Notes: a model not told the origin generated them from the letters alone. A stretch of DNA of 64,000 bases from Brachypterus glaber (GCA_958510825.1 OY294044.1:38427816-38491815), one strand, 5' to 3'; shown: positions 44,659-55,475, counted from the first letter of the stretch. Numbers and translations: made by a program.

Positions 44659-46645
44659 TTCTTATTATTTTCTAGAGACAAAAAATGGGGCACGATTTTA
44701 ACATTTCTGGATGATTACCCTAGCCAAAAATTATGCAGTTATAAATAAATTGCACTTCTTATTGAAAGAAGCATATATATTAAAGGTATGCTCAACTGAA
44801 CTATTGTTTTAATTTAGTATTAAATTGTATAAATTAAGTATTTTTAACAATAAATATAAGGTATCTACATACATCAGACTATTATTTATTTATTTAAATC
44901 TGATGCGTACTATAAACAGAATCGGATGGTGGTTTGAACATAATAGAATATCGATTTTAAATTTAAATCACTGTAAATAGATCATAAAAAAATAATTATA
45001 AAATATGTGGAGAGCCAATAATAAAGTAATTATAGAAATTTAAAACCAAAATACATTTTTTATAATGGTAAAATACTAAGAAAACAAGAAAAAAAGTAAA
45101 AAATGGTCTGCTTTTCGAGTTGTTATCGCTTCTGGCCGCCCTCCTTTAGTTCGGCCGTGGACTTTAAGCATTATAATTGTAGAACTCTAAAGCGCACAAT
45201 TGAATGCCGAGATGAATCCGAAAAATTTCACTTTTTTTTCGATTTTTTTTATTATTTAAAAAAAAAATATTTGTGTTTTATAATAAAGCATTATGCCCTC
45301 AATTTTTTTTCAAGTTCAGTCATTAGCCAATTATAAAGTAATTGTAGAAATTTAACACCAAAATACATTTTTTACCATGGTAAAATACTAAGAAAACACG
45401 AAAAAAAGTGAAAAAATAATCTGCTTTTCGAGTTTTTATCGCCCCTGGCCGTCCCCCCTTAGTCCGATACTGGATTTTGAGCACTGGATTATAACTATAG
45501 AACCTAAAGCTTGGGAAAATACAATACAGTTGGTCATCAACTACAACATATTAAAAAATTAGCCAATTTAACGGAAATTCAATTTACATATAAAACATGC
45601 GGGGTCCCATTTTTTGTCTCTAAAAAATAATAAGAAAATACATACAGGGTAATTCCAGCAAATCCTGACATGGCTGGCTTAAAATAAAATAGAGATTATT
45701 ATTAGCATTTATAGCCATAATGGTAGCTTATGAAATGAATTTTCTGGTAGTAGCAATTTCATAGTCATCAAGGTGGCTGTTTCTTAAATAATTACAGTTT
45801 TATTTAGCGGTACGTGGTACATAGACAATTCACTCCGAATTTGGCGTCAATTAACAACGCAAAAACTGTGGTTTAAACTGTGTTTTTTTGAAACTATTTT
45901 TGTATTATAGATTATTTTATATATTTTCGCTGACTATACATTTTAGACGGTAAGTATACGATTTATTATTTTTTTTTCTTGAAATTCTAAAAATCATCAA
46001 AAAATTGTAACGTAAGCAACAAAAAAGTATATAGGCAATTAATATTGGGAATAGGACATCAATAAAAAACTTAGATTAAGCAGTAACTAGTTTCGTCATT
46101 TAATTTGACTTTCTCAAACTGATCTAAAAAACAATAAAAAACACTTATAGAAAATTCATAGACAGAACTATAACTATAAAAAACTTTTATAAAAGAAAAA
46201 TTGCATATATTACCTTTGCTCTCATTAAAACTTAAATTTGAACATTAAAAATAAATAAATACACTACAATTACATAAAACATTAAACAAATTTTGTAAGA
46301 CACGCACAACATTCAAACGTCAATTATTTACTAATTTTTTGCGTCAAAGTGATAAAAATATGTATACAAGGTAGACTATGGAATTTAATAAAATTATTTG
46401 GTGAAGGTGCATCATTATTATTAATAAATTTATACCTTTTTAATCTTGTACACTATTAGGTATTTTGTAATATTTTTTATATTCGTTTAACAATCCTGCA
46501 TAACCTATACTTAAATTGTTTGTGTCAGTTTTTAAGTTTACATTGTTAATTAATTTTATAAAAATCATTTCACTTATATTACGTCTTTGTTTTTTTTCCT
46601 CCTTGTCAAGTATAAGCATCTTATCAAAATTAAAATCATGATTTT
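44659..46645. repeat. Tandem duplication, unit 2
   Basis: This is a near-identical copy of 42671-44658 with a few small indels (for example four bases near 45170 and two near 46165). Unlike unit 1, it continues at its right end into the longer Penelope-like frame. Confidence 0.93.
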
Positions 46646-47575
46646 TTTCAAAATGGTGGATGGCTAAAGCAGTTTTATATCTTTTGTTCCTGTGTTTTTC
46701 ATGGCAACTATTCTTATGCTGATATTTTCTTTTTTTCCAATATTGTAAACTTTGTCCTACGTAATAAGTATCTTTACAAGTTATACAAGGTATTGCGTAA
46801 GTAATTTTTGTTTGGTAATCATTACTTATAGGGTCTTTAAGTTTGCTATAAAATTCTTGGGTAGTTCTAATATTATAAAATCCTAATTCTAAGTTATAAT
46901 TTCTAAAAAACAGTCTTAAATTTTCTGACAAGCCCTTAATATAAGGAAATCTACAATAAATCTTATTTTCTTTTTTATTATTTAAACTAATATTTCTATT
47001 ATTACTATAATCACTAATCACCCTATTAATAAATTTTATTGGATAATTATTTAATTTTAACAAAGATCGTATTTTAACCAGATTTTGATCATAGAAAATA
47101 GGATCGCTTAACATTCTATTTCTGTGCAACAAATTTTTTATAACAGCTACTTTATGTGAAATGGGATTATTTGAATAATAATTTAATAATCTGCCACAAT
47201 TTTTGGGTTTAGTATACCAATTAGTGATAATTTTATTATTTTTTCTAATTACATTTATATCCAAAAAAGGGATAGAACCATTATTTTCCCTTTCTATGGT
47301 AAACTGAATTTTACTATGGAATGAATTAAATTCATTTAAAACGTTGTCTATTTCTGTTTCCTTAACCAGTGCAATGGAGTCATCCACATATATTTTTATA
47401 AATTCAACATAATCTTTAATTTTTTTTAAAACACCCTTTAATAAATGGTTTAAAACTAAATTAGCTATAACTGGGGATGAGGGATTTCCCATTGCACCTC
47501 CGTCTAACTGCAAAAATAAATCACCATTATAAGAAAAATAACTGTATATTTTTTTGTTTTTTGACTTATTTTTTT
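46440..47575 (-). pseudogene. Penelope-like element: RT fragment with GIY-YIG endonuclease
   Basis: The frame is open from about 47575 and has no proper ATG (the first in-frame start-like codon is TTG at 47513), so the 5' part is missing. RT is present from DGGAMGNPSSP onwards, with the catalytic motif C YVDD about 42 residues after that TTG. A C-terminal GIY-YIG nuclease follows: YAIPC, then YYVGQS with the downstream Arg/Lys helix. RT plus GIY-YIG in one frame is diagnostic of Penelope-like elements, which use this nuclease for target-primed insertion. The frame is intact to its stop at 46440. The 5' end, with the N-terminal RT motifs, is truncated. Confidence 0.9.
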
Positions 47576-47829
47576 ACTTAATACTCTTCTACTTTTTGAT
47601 TATCTTAATTTAGTGTAATTTTTACTTAATTATGTAATTATTTTATTTTATTTAACTTTTTATTCTGTAAAAAAAAAGTGTTAAGTTTGTAACGTAAGCA
47701 ACGCGTAATATTAAGGAACACATAAACAGAAATATTATTTAATGCACAGTGGGTTAAATGTCATAAAACATAAACAAGCCAGAGTGTATTTGTCGGTTTG
47801 GTCGTTCCACAATTCGACAAATTATTAAA

Positions 47830-48840
47830 AATTAAACAAACTGACGCACCATGGTCCGAATTCGGAAAAAAAGTGGTCAATTTTTTATAGCATTTTTAAT
47901 GTCCGCTTAAGTATGGCAATATAAAAACTATGATTTACCGCACAGTGGCCATAACATAGTTATTACATTTTTAAGCATTTTTTTTGCTCCAGTTCAATAA
48001 AATTATATAAAAATGAAGGCTAACGTACTGTGGTCCGAATTAGGAAAAAAGTGGTCAAAACTTTTTGTGTGTGTTATAGCATTTTTCATGTCTGCTTGAA
48101 TATGGCAACATAAAAATTAAGGAAGGCTAACGCACTATGGTCCGAATTAGAAAAAAAGTGGTCAACACTTTTTTTTTGTGTTATAGTATTTTTCATGTCT
48201 GCTTGGGTATATCAACATAAAAATTAAGATGATTTACCGCACAGTGGTCATAACATAGTTTTTTACATTTTTAAGCATGTTGTACCCCAGAGTTCAATAA
48301 AATTATTTAAAAATGAACACTAACGCACTATGGTCCGAATTAGAAAAAAGTGGTCAATTTTTTTTTTGTGTGTTATAGCATTTTTCATGTCTGCTTGAGT
48401 ATGGCAACATAAAAATTAAGATGATTTACCGCACCGTGGTCATAACATAGTTTTTTACATTTTTAAGCATGGTGTACCCCAGAGTTCAATAATATTATTT
48501 AAAAATTAAGGCTAACGCACTGTGGTCCTAATTAGGAAAAAAGTGGTAAAAACTTTTTTGGTGTGTTATACAATTTTTCAGGTTTGCACAGTGGTCATAA
48601 GATAGTTTTTTACATTTTTAAGCATGCTGTACCCCAGAGTTCAATAAAATTATTTAAAAATTAAGGCTTACCCACAGTGATCTGAATTCGGAAAAAAGTG
48701 GCCAAACTTTTTTTTGTGTGATAATATTTTTCATGTATGGCAGTACAAAATTAAGATAATTTACCGCACAATGCTCATAACATATAGTTTTTACATTTTT
48801 AAGCATGTTGGATCCCAGAATTCAATAAAACTAGTTAAAA
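47830..48840. repeat. Diverged satellite array (unit ~105-190 bp), left part
   Basis: At least six units share CGCACTRTGGTCCGAATTAG, AAAAAAGTGGTCAA, TTATAGCATTTTTCATGTCTGC, ACCGCACAGTGGTCATAACATAG and CAGAGTTCAATAAAATTA. Units begin near 47845, 48023, 48129, 48318, 48505 and 48665. Spacing varies because some units are shortened. The array is interrupted by the LINE at 48841. Confidence 0.8.
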
Positions 48841-49040
48841 TATAGTCATAGAATAGAATAGAATAGAATAGTTTATTAGTCATGTATGGCTATATAAAAT
48901 AGATATGACAAGTCATACTTAAAAGCTAAAATACATAATGTTACTTAAAAATAGTACAAAAAAAAATGTAAATTTAACTGTACATACATACATTAAGTGT
49001 TAAAAATAAATAATGTTACATACACAAATAAATATAAAAA

Positions 49041-51890
49041 TTAAGACAATACATATTCATTTACAGAATAAAAACATTTTTCCAGAAGAAATCTTTTAAC
49101 TTCTTTTTTAAAATTGTTAGGATTAGGTATATCCCGTAAATTTTTTGGTAATTTATTATAAAATTGTATACAGTTGTATAACGGGGATTTTTTAAAAAAG
49201 CTAGTTTTGTGCTTTGGAATGCGCAAATCGAAACCAGATCTGGTAGGATAGAAATGTACGTCCGAATTAACTACAAACTTAGTATAATTACGTTTCACAA
49301 AAAGGACGCATCTGTAAATAAACAAACTAACAACTGTAAGAATATTTTTATGTTTAAAGGTTTCTTTGCAACTTTCCCTAAACTCCAAATTAAAAATTAA
49401 ACGCACAAGCTTTTTTTGTGCAATAAGGACTCTATCAATACTCTTAACACAACCCCAGCTGATTACATTGTAAGATAAATATGAGAATGCTAAAGAGTAA
49501 TAAATATTTAACAGTCCTGCCTCATTTAGATCGTCTCTCATCTTTGAAATAGCAAAGTAAGCACTGTTTAGTTTTTTGCATACAAAATTAATGTGACTCT
49601 CCCAAGAAAGATTGCCATCAAACATTACGCCTAAGAATTTGGTATTTTCACTAAATGTAATAGGTACATCAAAGTTGATAATGCTTTTTCTATTATAAAA
49701 ATTAATAGCAACAGTTTTGGAATTGTTTAATATTAATTAATTTCTTTGACACCATGTTTCAAAGTCTTGCATTACTTGCTGTATTAAAGTACGTAGCTCT
49801 TCCAGAGATGCAGCAGAAAGTAAAATTGTTGTATCATCCGCAAACAAAATTATTAAACCATTGCGTATATGAAGGGGCAGGTCATTAATGAAGATTAGAA
49901 ACAAAAGAGGACCCAAAATTGATCCTTGAGGTACGCCTAATTTTACAAAAAATGTTTTGGATTTAATTAATCTATCCAATTTTATAATGAGTTCCCTATT
50001 TGACAAGTAAGATTTTAGCCATTTTGAGATATTTTTTGGTATGCGCATTTCTGATAGTTTAATATCAAGAAATGATGGGCGAATCGTGTCAAAGGCTTTA
50101 GTCATATCAAATTGTAGTTGTACAACATACTTTCCATCATCAAGTTCGGTGTAGACAAAATTTAGTAGATCAAACGTAGCAGTTTCCACAGATTTATTTG
50201 ATCTAAAGCCATGCTGGGAAGAAGTAATTATATTATTGCTTTCTAGATAGTCATTAATGGATTTGTAAATCAGTTTTTCCATTACTTTAGAGAAGGTAAC
50301 TAAGATAGAAATTTGCCTGTAATTATCTAATTCAGTGACACTGCCTTTCTTGTGAATGGGAGTGACTAGGGCTGTTTTAAAGATGCTTGGAAAATGACCT
50401 TGTATTACAGACTGATTAATTAAATATGTAAAGGGTTCAAGACATAAATCAATTATTTTCAATATAACACCAGCCGACAAATCATCATTACCACTAGATT
50501 TTTTATTTTTAAATTGTTGTAGCACTTTATGTACTTCAAAACTTTGAAATGGTTGATTTCTAAAAGGAATAATATTGTTATCTAATGTTGCGGAGACCGT
50601 ACATGGTAATGAAAGGTTTTGACCAAAATGATTAGAAACAGTTTTTTCAGCAACATTAGAAAAATACTCTCCAAATATATTAGCAATGTCATTACTATTT
50701 TCAAAATAGGTTGAATTATAACATATTTTGCTTATGACTTTTTGATTTTTATTTCTTCCCAATTTAAGATTAATTAACTGCCAAGTGGTTTTGTTCTTAT
50801 TAGAACTACAGCTTATTTTTCTAGAAAAGTAATTTTTTTTGGCTAATTTAATATTATATTTATGTTTAATTTTTGCCGATTTGTATTCAGCAGATGTAAC
50901 TAAATTTTTACCTAGCAAAGAATGTAAGAACTTAAGTTGAATACCCTCATTTATAATATTTTGAGATAGCCATTCTTGGTTCGGTTTTTTGTTTGCAACT
51001 TTTTTTGTTGACTTGGGACATGCAACATTAAAGCACCACATGATTGACTCAATAAAATAATTGAAAGCATTCTCTATATTTAGAGAAAGTAAATCGTTCC
51101 AAGAAATTCTGCTTAGGTACGTTTTAAATTCATTAATATTATTAGTATCAAGTTTTCTATATTCTATACTTTTATTGACATTTTGTAACTTTAAATTTGA
51201 ATTATTAATGTAGAGAATGTGTCCAAATTGATCTGCAATATTGGGATTAATAGTTTTGCATTCATAAGTATCAGAAGAGATGTTAGTTACCATATAATCT
51301 ATACAGGTTTTTGATGTTTTGTTGTTACAATTTGTGAAGATTCTGGTATAATCCGTGGCAGTTATTTGAAGTTGAAATGATTCCAATATATCACCTAGTA
51401 ATTTTTTGTTTAAGCTATTTTCATGAAAGTCTATATTAAAGTCTCCACAAAGAACAATTTGTAAATACTTTTTGGAAGCTAAGTCTAAAACATGGGTCAA
51501 AGTTTGAAAAAATATTTTAAAGTCACCGTTACAAGGCCGATAAACAGATAAAATACATACTCTGGTGGAATCAAAGACAAGGTAACAAGCAGATATTTCA
51601 ATATTCATTTCAACAGATAGATCACTAAATTGTGGAATATTAATAGAGGTCATATTGTTTTTAACAAAAATTGCAGCACCTCCCCGAATATGATTTCTTC
51701 TTGAAAAATGCGAACATATTTTAAAATCAGGTAAAGTAAGAAAAGTATCATCATAAGTAACCCAGTGTTCAGATAAACAAAAAACTTTTACATCATTTTG
51801 CATTAAAAATATTTCAATAAGATTGTAATTGTTTAGCAAACCTTGTACATTCACATGACAAATAGAAAAATTAGTATTTATAAAAAAGTG
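49041..51890 (-). pseudogene. LINE A ORF2: APE endonuclease and reverse transcriptase, one nonsense codon
   Basis: The frame opens just after a TAG at about 51891 and overlaps ORF1's stop in the -1 frame. There is no ATG before the endonuclease motifs (FSICHVNVQ), so translation may need reinitiation or recoding. The APE domain has SEHW and CGDFNIDF, but the usual SDH triad motif near the domain end reads ADQ, so the catalytic His may be lost. RT follows with YRQISIL, FDMTKAFD, GVPQGSILGP and FADD. A single TAA at 49737-49739 stops the frame. Coding continues in the same phase for 232 more codons to 49041 through the C-terminal domain (YNKLPKNLRDIP). Confidence 0.85.
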
Positions 51891-53242
51891 ATTCTACAAT
51901 TTGCATCTGATTGATTGTTGGGGGTAATATATTCATCGGATTTATTTGTACGTACCGATAATTTGTCATTTCTACCAATGTTGCTAACTAAACTACGAAC
52001 ACTTGTAACACAAATAGTTTCTTGATTACAGATAGTTTTATTTAACTGTTCATCCTTATCAAATTTATTATCACCATAACTTTTGGAACTTAATTCTTTA
52101 ATAAGGGCCTCACATGCAGCTATATTACACAGGTTTGAAACATTCGCTAAATTTAAAGTTTCGTTGATGATTTGAAGAAAATCCTTAGTTATAAGTAATT
52201 TGTTTATTCTGTATTCGTGCTTATTTATTTCATAATAAAATATATTTTGGTCAAGATCTCTATCCAATTTAAGAATAAGTTTAACAAGGGCACTGTTAAA
52301 AGTATATATGCTTTTATTTAATACTTTATCATTTGTGTAAGGTACAGATGATATAATAATGTTAGCATTTTTGCATGCTTTTATTTTATGGCATATATCT
52401 CTTAAATTAGGAGACTGTTTAAGTGCAAAGTCACTTTTGCCACCCATTATGATAAGAAAGTCACTACTGGTTAAATCCTTCGAATTATTCACCAAATCGT
52501 CCACAATATGTTTAAACAAGCTGTTCGGTTTTATAAATGAAGTTACCGAAACATTATTCGCAAGTGTTGTCAGTTTATTATTTAGGCCTCTACCAATCTC
52601 GTCTGTAAGCAAAATTATATTTGTATTATTTGTGACAATACTACTCCTAGGCTTTGTTATATTTTTAAAGTGTTCCTTGCTGTACATTATTTTATTTGGC
52701 GCTTGGTTATTGTTGCTACACTGAGTTGATTTTGATTTCATAAATTTCTTGGTAGATGTTTGTGAACCGTTGCTGACTAAAACTTTTGGAAAAATATGAC
52801 TATTAATATGAGAAGCTTCAGTCTGATGAACACTGTCAATTTGGTTATTAATTGTTTGTATGTTTACAGTAGCAGTCTCTCGTTTTTCTGTTTGAGTTTC
52901 CATATTTACCATATTTACCGTCTTTTTTTCCCAAATCTTTTTCATAAACTTTATATGAGACTTACAGGCATTTAGTTCGGTATTTAACTCCTTTAATAAA
53001 TTATTTAAGTTTTCAATTAGTTCATCTTTCTCCGTCAATTTAAATTCGCTGTTGGATAGTTTGTTCCTGAGGTCGTCTATAATGTTTTCTTCTGTTAATT
53101 TTGAACAGTTTTCGTCTTCATATGTAATATCTAAGATACTAATATTATTTTTCTTTTTCTTTTCATATTTTGAAATTTTCACATTTACATTTTCCATTTT
53201 GGTGTGGCTCCTAGTTTTTCTTATGTTTTCAGAAAATTCCAT
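51878..53242 (-). CDS. LINE A ORF1 protein, with possible SGNH-like domain
   Basis: This 454-residue protein starts at the ATG at 53242. The first ~130 residues are charged with heptad-like Leu spacing around 65-100, suggesting a coiled coil. A central segment (from about 205) reads IILLTDEIGRGL, then a run with FIKPNSLFKHI and IIMGGKSDF. This layout resembles the SGNH/GDSL hydrolase-like domain in ORF1 of many insect CR1-type LINEs, although the usual catalytic Ser after GD is not obvious. ORF1 proteins bind the element RNA. The end overlaps the beginning of ORF2. The frame is intact. Confidence 0.75.
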   Translation of the reverse strand: MEFSENIRKTRSHTKMENVNVKISKYEKKKKNNISILDITYEDENCSKLTEENIIDDLRNKLSNSEFKLTEKDELIENLNNLLKELNTELNACKSHIKFMKKIWEKKTVNMVNMETQTEKRETATVNIQTINNQIDSVHQTEASHINSHIFPKVLVSNGSQTSTKKFMKSKSTQCSNNNQAPNKIMYSKEHFKNITKPRSSIVTNNTNIILLTDEIGRGLNNKLTTLANNVSVTSFIKPNSLFKHIVDDLVNNSKDLTSSDFLIIMGGKSDFALKQSPNLRDICHKIKACKNANIIISSVPYTNDKVLNKSIYTFNSALVKLILKLDRDLDQNIFYYEINKHEYRINKLLITKDFLQIINETLNLANVSNLCNIAACEALIKELSSKSYGDNKFDKDEQLNKTICNQETICVTSVRSLVSNIGRNDKLSVRTNKSDEYITPNNQSDANCRITFL

Positions 53243-53499
53243 AATTTAATTAGTGTTCAGCCAGTAGCACAGCGAAGAGTTTACGATTAATATCGAGGCG
53301 ATAACAGTTTGTTTACAATTTAAATTTACAAAATTTGTTGATTTTTAACAATTTTAAACTATTTTTATCACTGCATAACTTTACATTCTGGACCAAATTT
53401 AAGAGAGTCGTTTTATAGAAATTTTGAAACAGTTTTTCCACATTTTTATCTCTATTATATTAGAGCACTAAAACAGACGTTTAACTTGAACAATTGCTT

Positions 53500-53755
53500 C
53501 CCTTAACTTGAACAGTCTAACACACTCCCAATTTGGAAAAAAGTGTTAAATTTTTTTTTTGTGTTATCGCATTTTTCATGCCTCTACGACAGATACTTTA
53601 TATAAATTTATTATTATTATATATTATTTATTTAAAACTAGTTAAAAATTAAGCCTAACACACTGTGGTCAGATTTGGAAAAAGTGGTCAAAACTCTTTT
53701 GTGCATTTTTCATGTCTGCTTAGGTACGACAGTAAATTAAAATGATTTAGCCAAA
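53500..53755. repeat. Same satellite array, right part after the LINE
   Basis: Two more diverged units (from about 53518 and 53659) carry the CACACTGTGGTC and GTGTTATCGCATTTTTCATG blocks. Their orientation and order continue the array at 47830-48840, so the LINE inserted into it. Confidence 0.7.
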
Positions 53756-54195
53756 ATCTAAAAACACTTCTGCGCATAAATATGTTTCACCAAACACTAC
53801 TGCGCATGCTCTATTTGTAATTGTTTGCTAGAATACTTTTGGGCATTCGTATGTATTATTAAACACTTCTGCGCATAAATCTGTTCTACCAAAACCTTCT
53901 GCGCATGGTATATAATTTTGCCAGAATACTTTTGGGCATTCGTATGTACTATTAAACACTTCTGCGCATAAATTTATTCTACCAAACACTTCTGCGCATG
54001 TTATATTTGTATATGTTTGGCAGAACACTTCGGCATTCGCATGTATTATCAAACATTTCTGCGCATAAATATGTTGCACGAAACCCTACTACGCATGAAA
54101 TATTTGTATATGTTTGCCAGAATACTTTTGGGCATTCGCATGTATTATCAAACACTTCTGCACATACTTGTGTTTGCCTGAGCATTACTGCGCAT
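53756..54195. repeat. Minisatellite with CTTCTGCGCAT core
   Basis: Degenerate units of roughly 50-120 bp repeat AACACTTCTGCGCAT, often followed by AAATATGTT or GYTATATTTGTAT, with TTTTGGGCATTCGTATGTA between. The core recurs about eight times. The sequence just after the array (54197-54290: CTCAA, TTACCTCAACTA, ACCGAATATACCCGAACAT) recurs at 56085-56155 beside a single TTTTGCGCAG, so the minisatellite belongs to a dispersed element. Confidence 0.75.
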
Positions 54196-55030
54196 GCGGA
54201 AATAAAACAAACTCAAAATTACCTCAACTATACCGAATATACCCGAACATGAACAAAAAAACTCGATTATAACGAAATATACCCGTAAAATCCAAAAAAA
54301 CATGTGTAAGCTTGTTTAAAGGCTTAAGACCGATTTATCTCGAAGCCCTTAGCTAATTTATTCTGTTGTTATGAGGGCCCTTTCAATTCCTTTATAACGA
54401 GGGCCCCATGCTATGAAATCGTCAACGAGCCTTTCTAATAAACTAATACAAGGTCCTTACTTTCATGATTAATAAAATAATTATAAATGATAAGTTTCCA
54501 GCGAGGGGTCCCTAATAAACTTCGGGTGGGGCCCGGGCCGCTTCTACGGCCCAGCGGCCTTGCCAGTCTGCCGTTGACTCGAAGTACGCTCTCGGATTTG
54601 CAAAACATTATAAACATACTTTTAATGTAACGTAAGCAATGAATTTCCTTGTAACGTAAGCAACGGATATTTCATTTTTTTAATACATAATTCAGGAATT
54701 TATTTAGATTTAAAACATTATAGCCTGACTTCTAAAACATTCTCAAATCCACATTTAGTTCCAAAAAATATATATTTTGGAATAGAACAGAAATTTAAAG
54801 ATTTATGTACCTAAGTCAAAATCTATGTCAGAAAATGTAACGTAAGCAACACTACATAAAATTATAAATTTCTCACAAATTAAACTTATTATACTAATTA
54901 TAAATATATATTTTGTTACTTTGTTAATTACTGAAAATTAATATTGTATTTAAATATTATGTGTTTTAATATAACTGATAAATTTATACATTTAAAAGTT
55001 AAAATATGAGTAAAAATGTAACGTAAGCAA
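54196..55030. other. Non-coding region with GC-rich patch and 15-bp motifs
   Basis: A GC-rich patch at about 54500-54600 (GGGTGGGGCCCGGGCC) stands out sharply from the AT-rich surroundings and has no gene that I recognise. From 54626 to 55031 four copies of TGTAACGTAAGCAAC (one ending T) occur in the same orientation, separated by AT-rich spacers. No other gene is seen. Confidence 0.5.
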
Positions 55031-55031
55031 C
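54626..55031 (+). repeat. Cluster of four copies of the 15-bp motif TGTAACGTAAGCAAC
   Basis: Copies lie at 54626-54640 (last base T), 54650-54664, 54836-54850 and 55017-55031. Three more are at 44019-44033, 46006-46020 and 47689-47703. All seven are on the plus strand and all lie inside the 13.2-kb structure. Two of them (44019, 46006) are duplicates through the tandem duplication. Confidence 0.85.
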
Positions 55032-55475
55032 GCTGGAATTACCCTACATTACGAATAAAATAGTAAAATAGAAATGTACCTTCATATCCTAGTATGGTGT
55101 TTACCATTCAGTTTAATTTTAATTTAAGTTTAATAACATATAAATATTTCAAATTCTGACCATATTTTCGACAAATAAGTCAAAAGTAAGGTTAATCAAT
55201 GACAAAGCCCCGATGCCAAGTAAAATTTCCGAGTTTGAATACTATATTTATGAATAAATTGTTAATTTCATCAAAAATTTGATTCTAAAATAGCATAGTA
55301 TACCATACATTCCATTTACTTTAAGTTTTATTGGTTCTACACCACATACTACTGATAAAATCGAGCATATTATAAAATTTTAGTTCAGAATATAGATAAA
55401 ATCATGCGACATTGTATTTACCTTATCAATTCGTGAAGATAAAGAAGCAATTCCAGCCTGGCTGTCCAGAAATAA
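55031..55475 (-). repeat. Right terminal inverted repeat of the 13.2-kb structure
   Basis: This is the uninterrupted partner of the left repeat, including CGCTGGAATTACCC at its inner end. The inner edge is immediately next to the last copy of the 15-bp motif at 55017-55031. Confidence 0.8.

Larger units (their letters stand above)
48841..53500 (-). mobile_element. CR1/Jockey-group LINE A, nearly full length
   Basis: On the minus strand a 5' untranslated region, two overlapping frames and a 3' tail of repeated TTCTA units (complement of 48848-48870) form a near-complete non-LTR retrotransposon. The second frame carries APE endonuclease and RT without RNase H. The 5' end is placed near 53500 from where satellite sequence resumes; a clear target duplication was not found. 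One in-frame stop disables ORF2. Confidence 0.85.
42237..55475. mobile_element. 13.2-kb structure with ~430-bp terminal inverted repeats
   Basis: The left end TTATTTCTGGGCAGCCAGGC (42237) is matched by the inverted right end at 55475, and the pairing continues for about 430 bases with around 93% similarity by eye. The left edge cuts copia RNase H, so the structure is an insertion or rearrangement in that element. TGAG precedes both ends in inverted form, so the exact ends and target duplication are uncertain. I see no transposase, integrase or polymerase gene of its own. All coding inside belongs to a Penelope-like element and a LINE. Confidence 0.65.

Noticed and set aside
42671..46645. Tandem Penelope-like copies taken as the element's typical pseudo-LTR arrangement
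   Set aside because: The duplicated unit begins inside an unrelated MITE, so the duplication is not a property of Penelope-like insertion.
48827..53647. AAAACTAGTTAAAA at both sides as LINE A target duplication
   Set aside because: The right copy lies beyond resumed satellite sequence and the motif is part of the satellite unit, so it is not a duplication created by the LINE.
53756..54195. CRISPR-like repeat-spacer array
   Set aside because: Repeats are degenerate, spacers are themselves related, and the context is eukaryotic transposons.
53828..54252. Cys-rich repeated peptides on both strands at 53828-54252
   Set aside because: They are translations of the CTTCTGCGCAT minisatellite and occur in several frames.
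42237..55475. Maverick/Polinton or Helitron identity for the 13.2-kb structure
   Set aside because: No integrase, protein-primed polymerase, ATPase, capsid, Rep or helicase gene is present, and Helitrons lack terminal inverted repeats.
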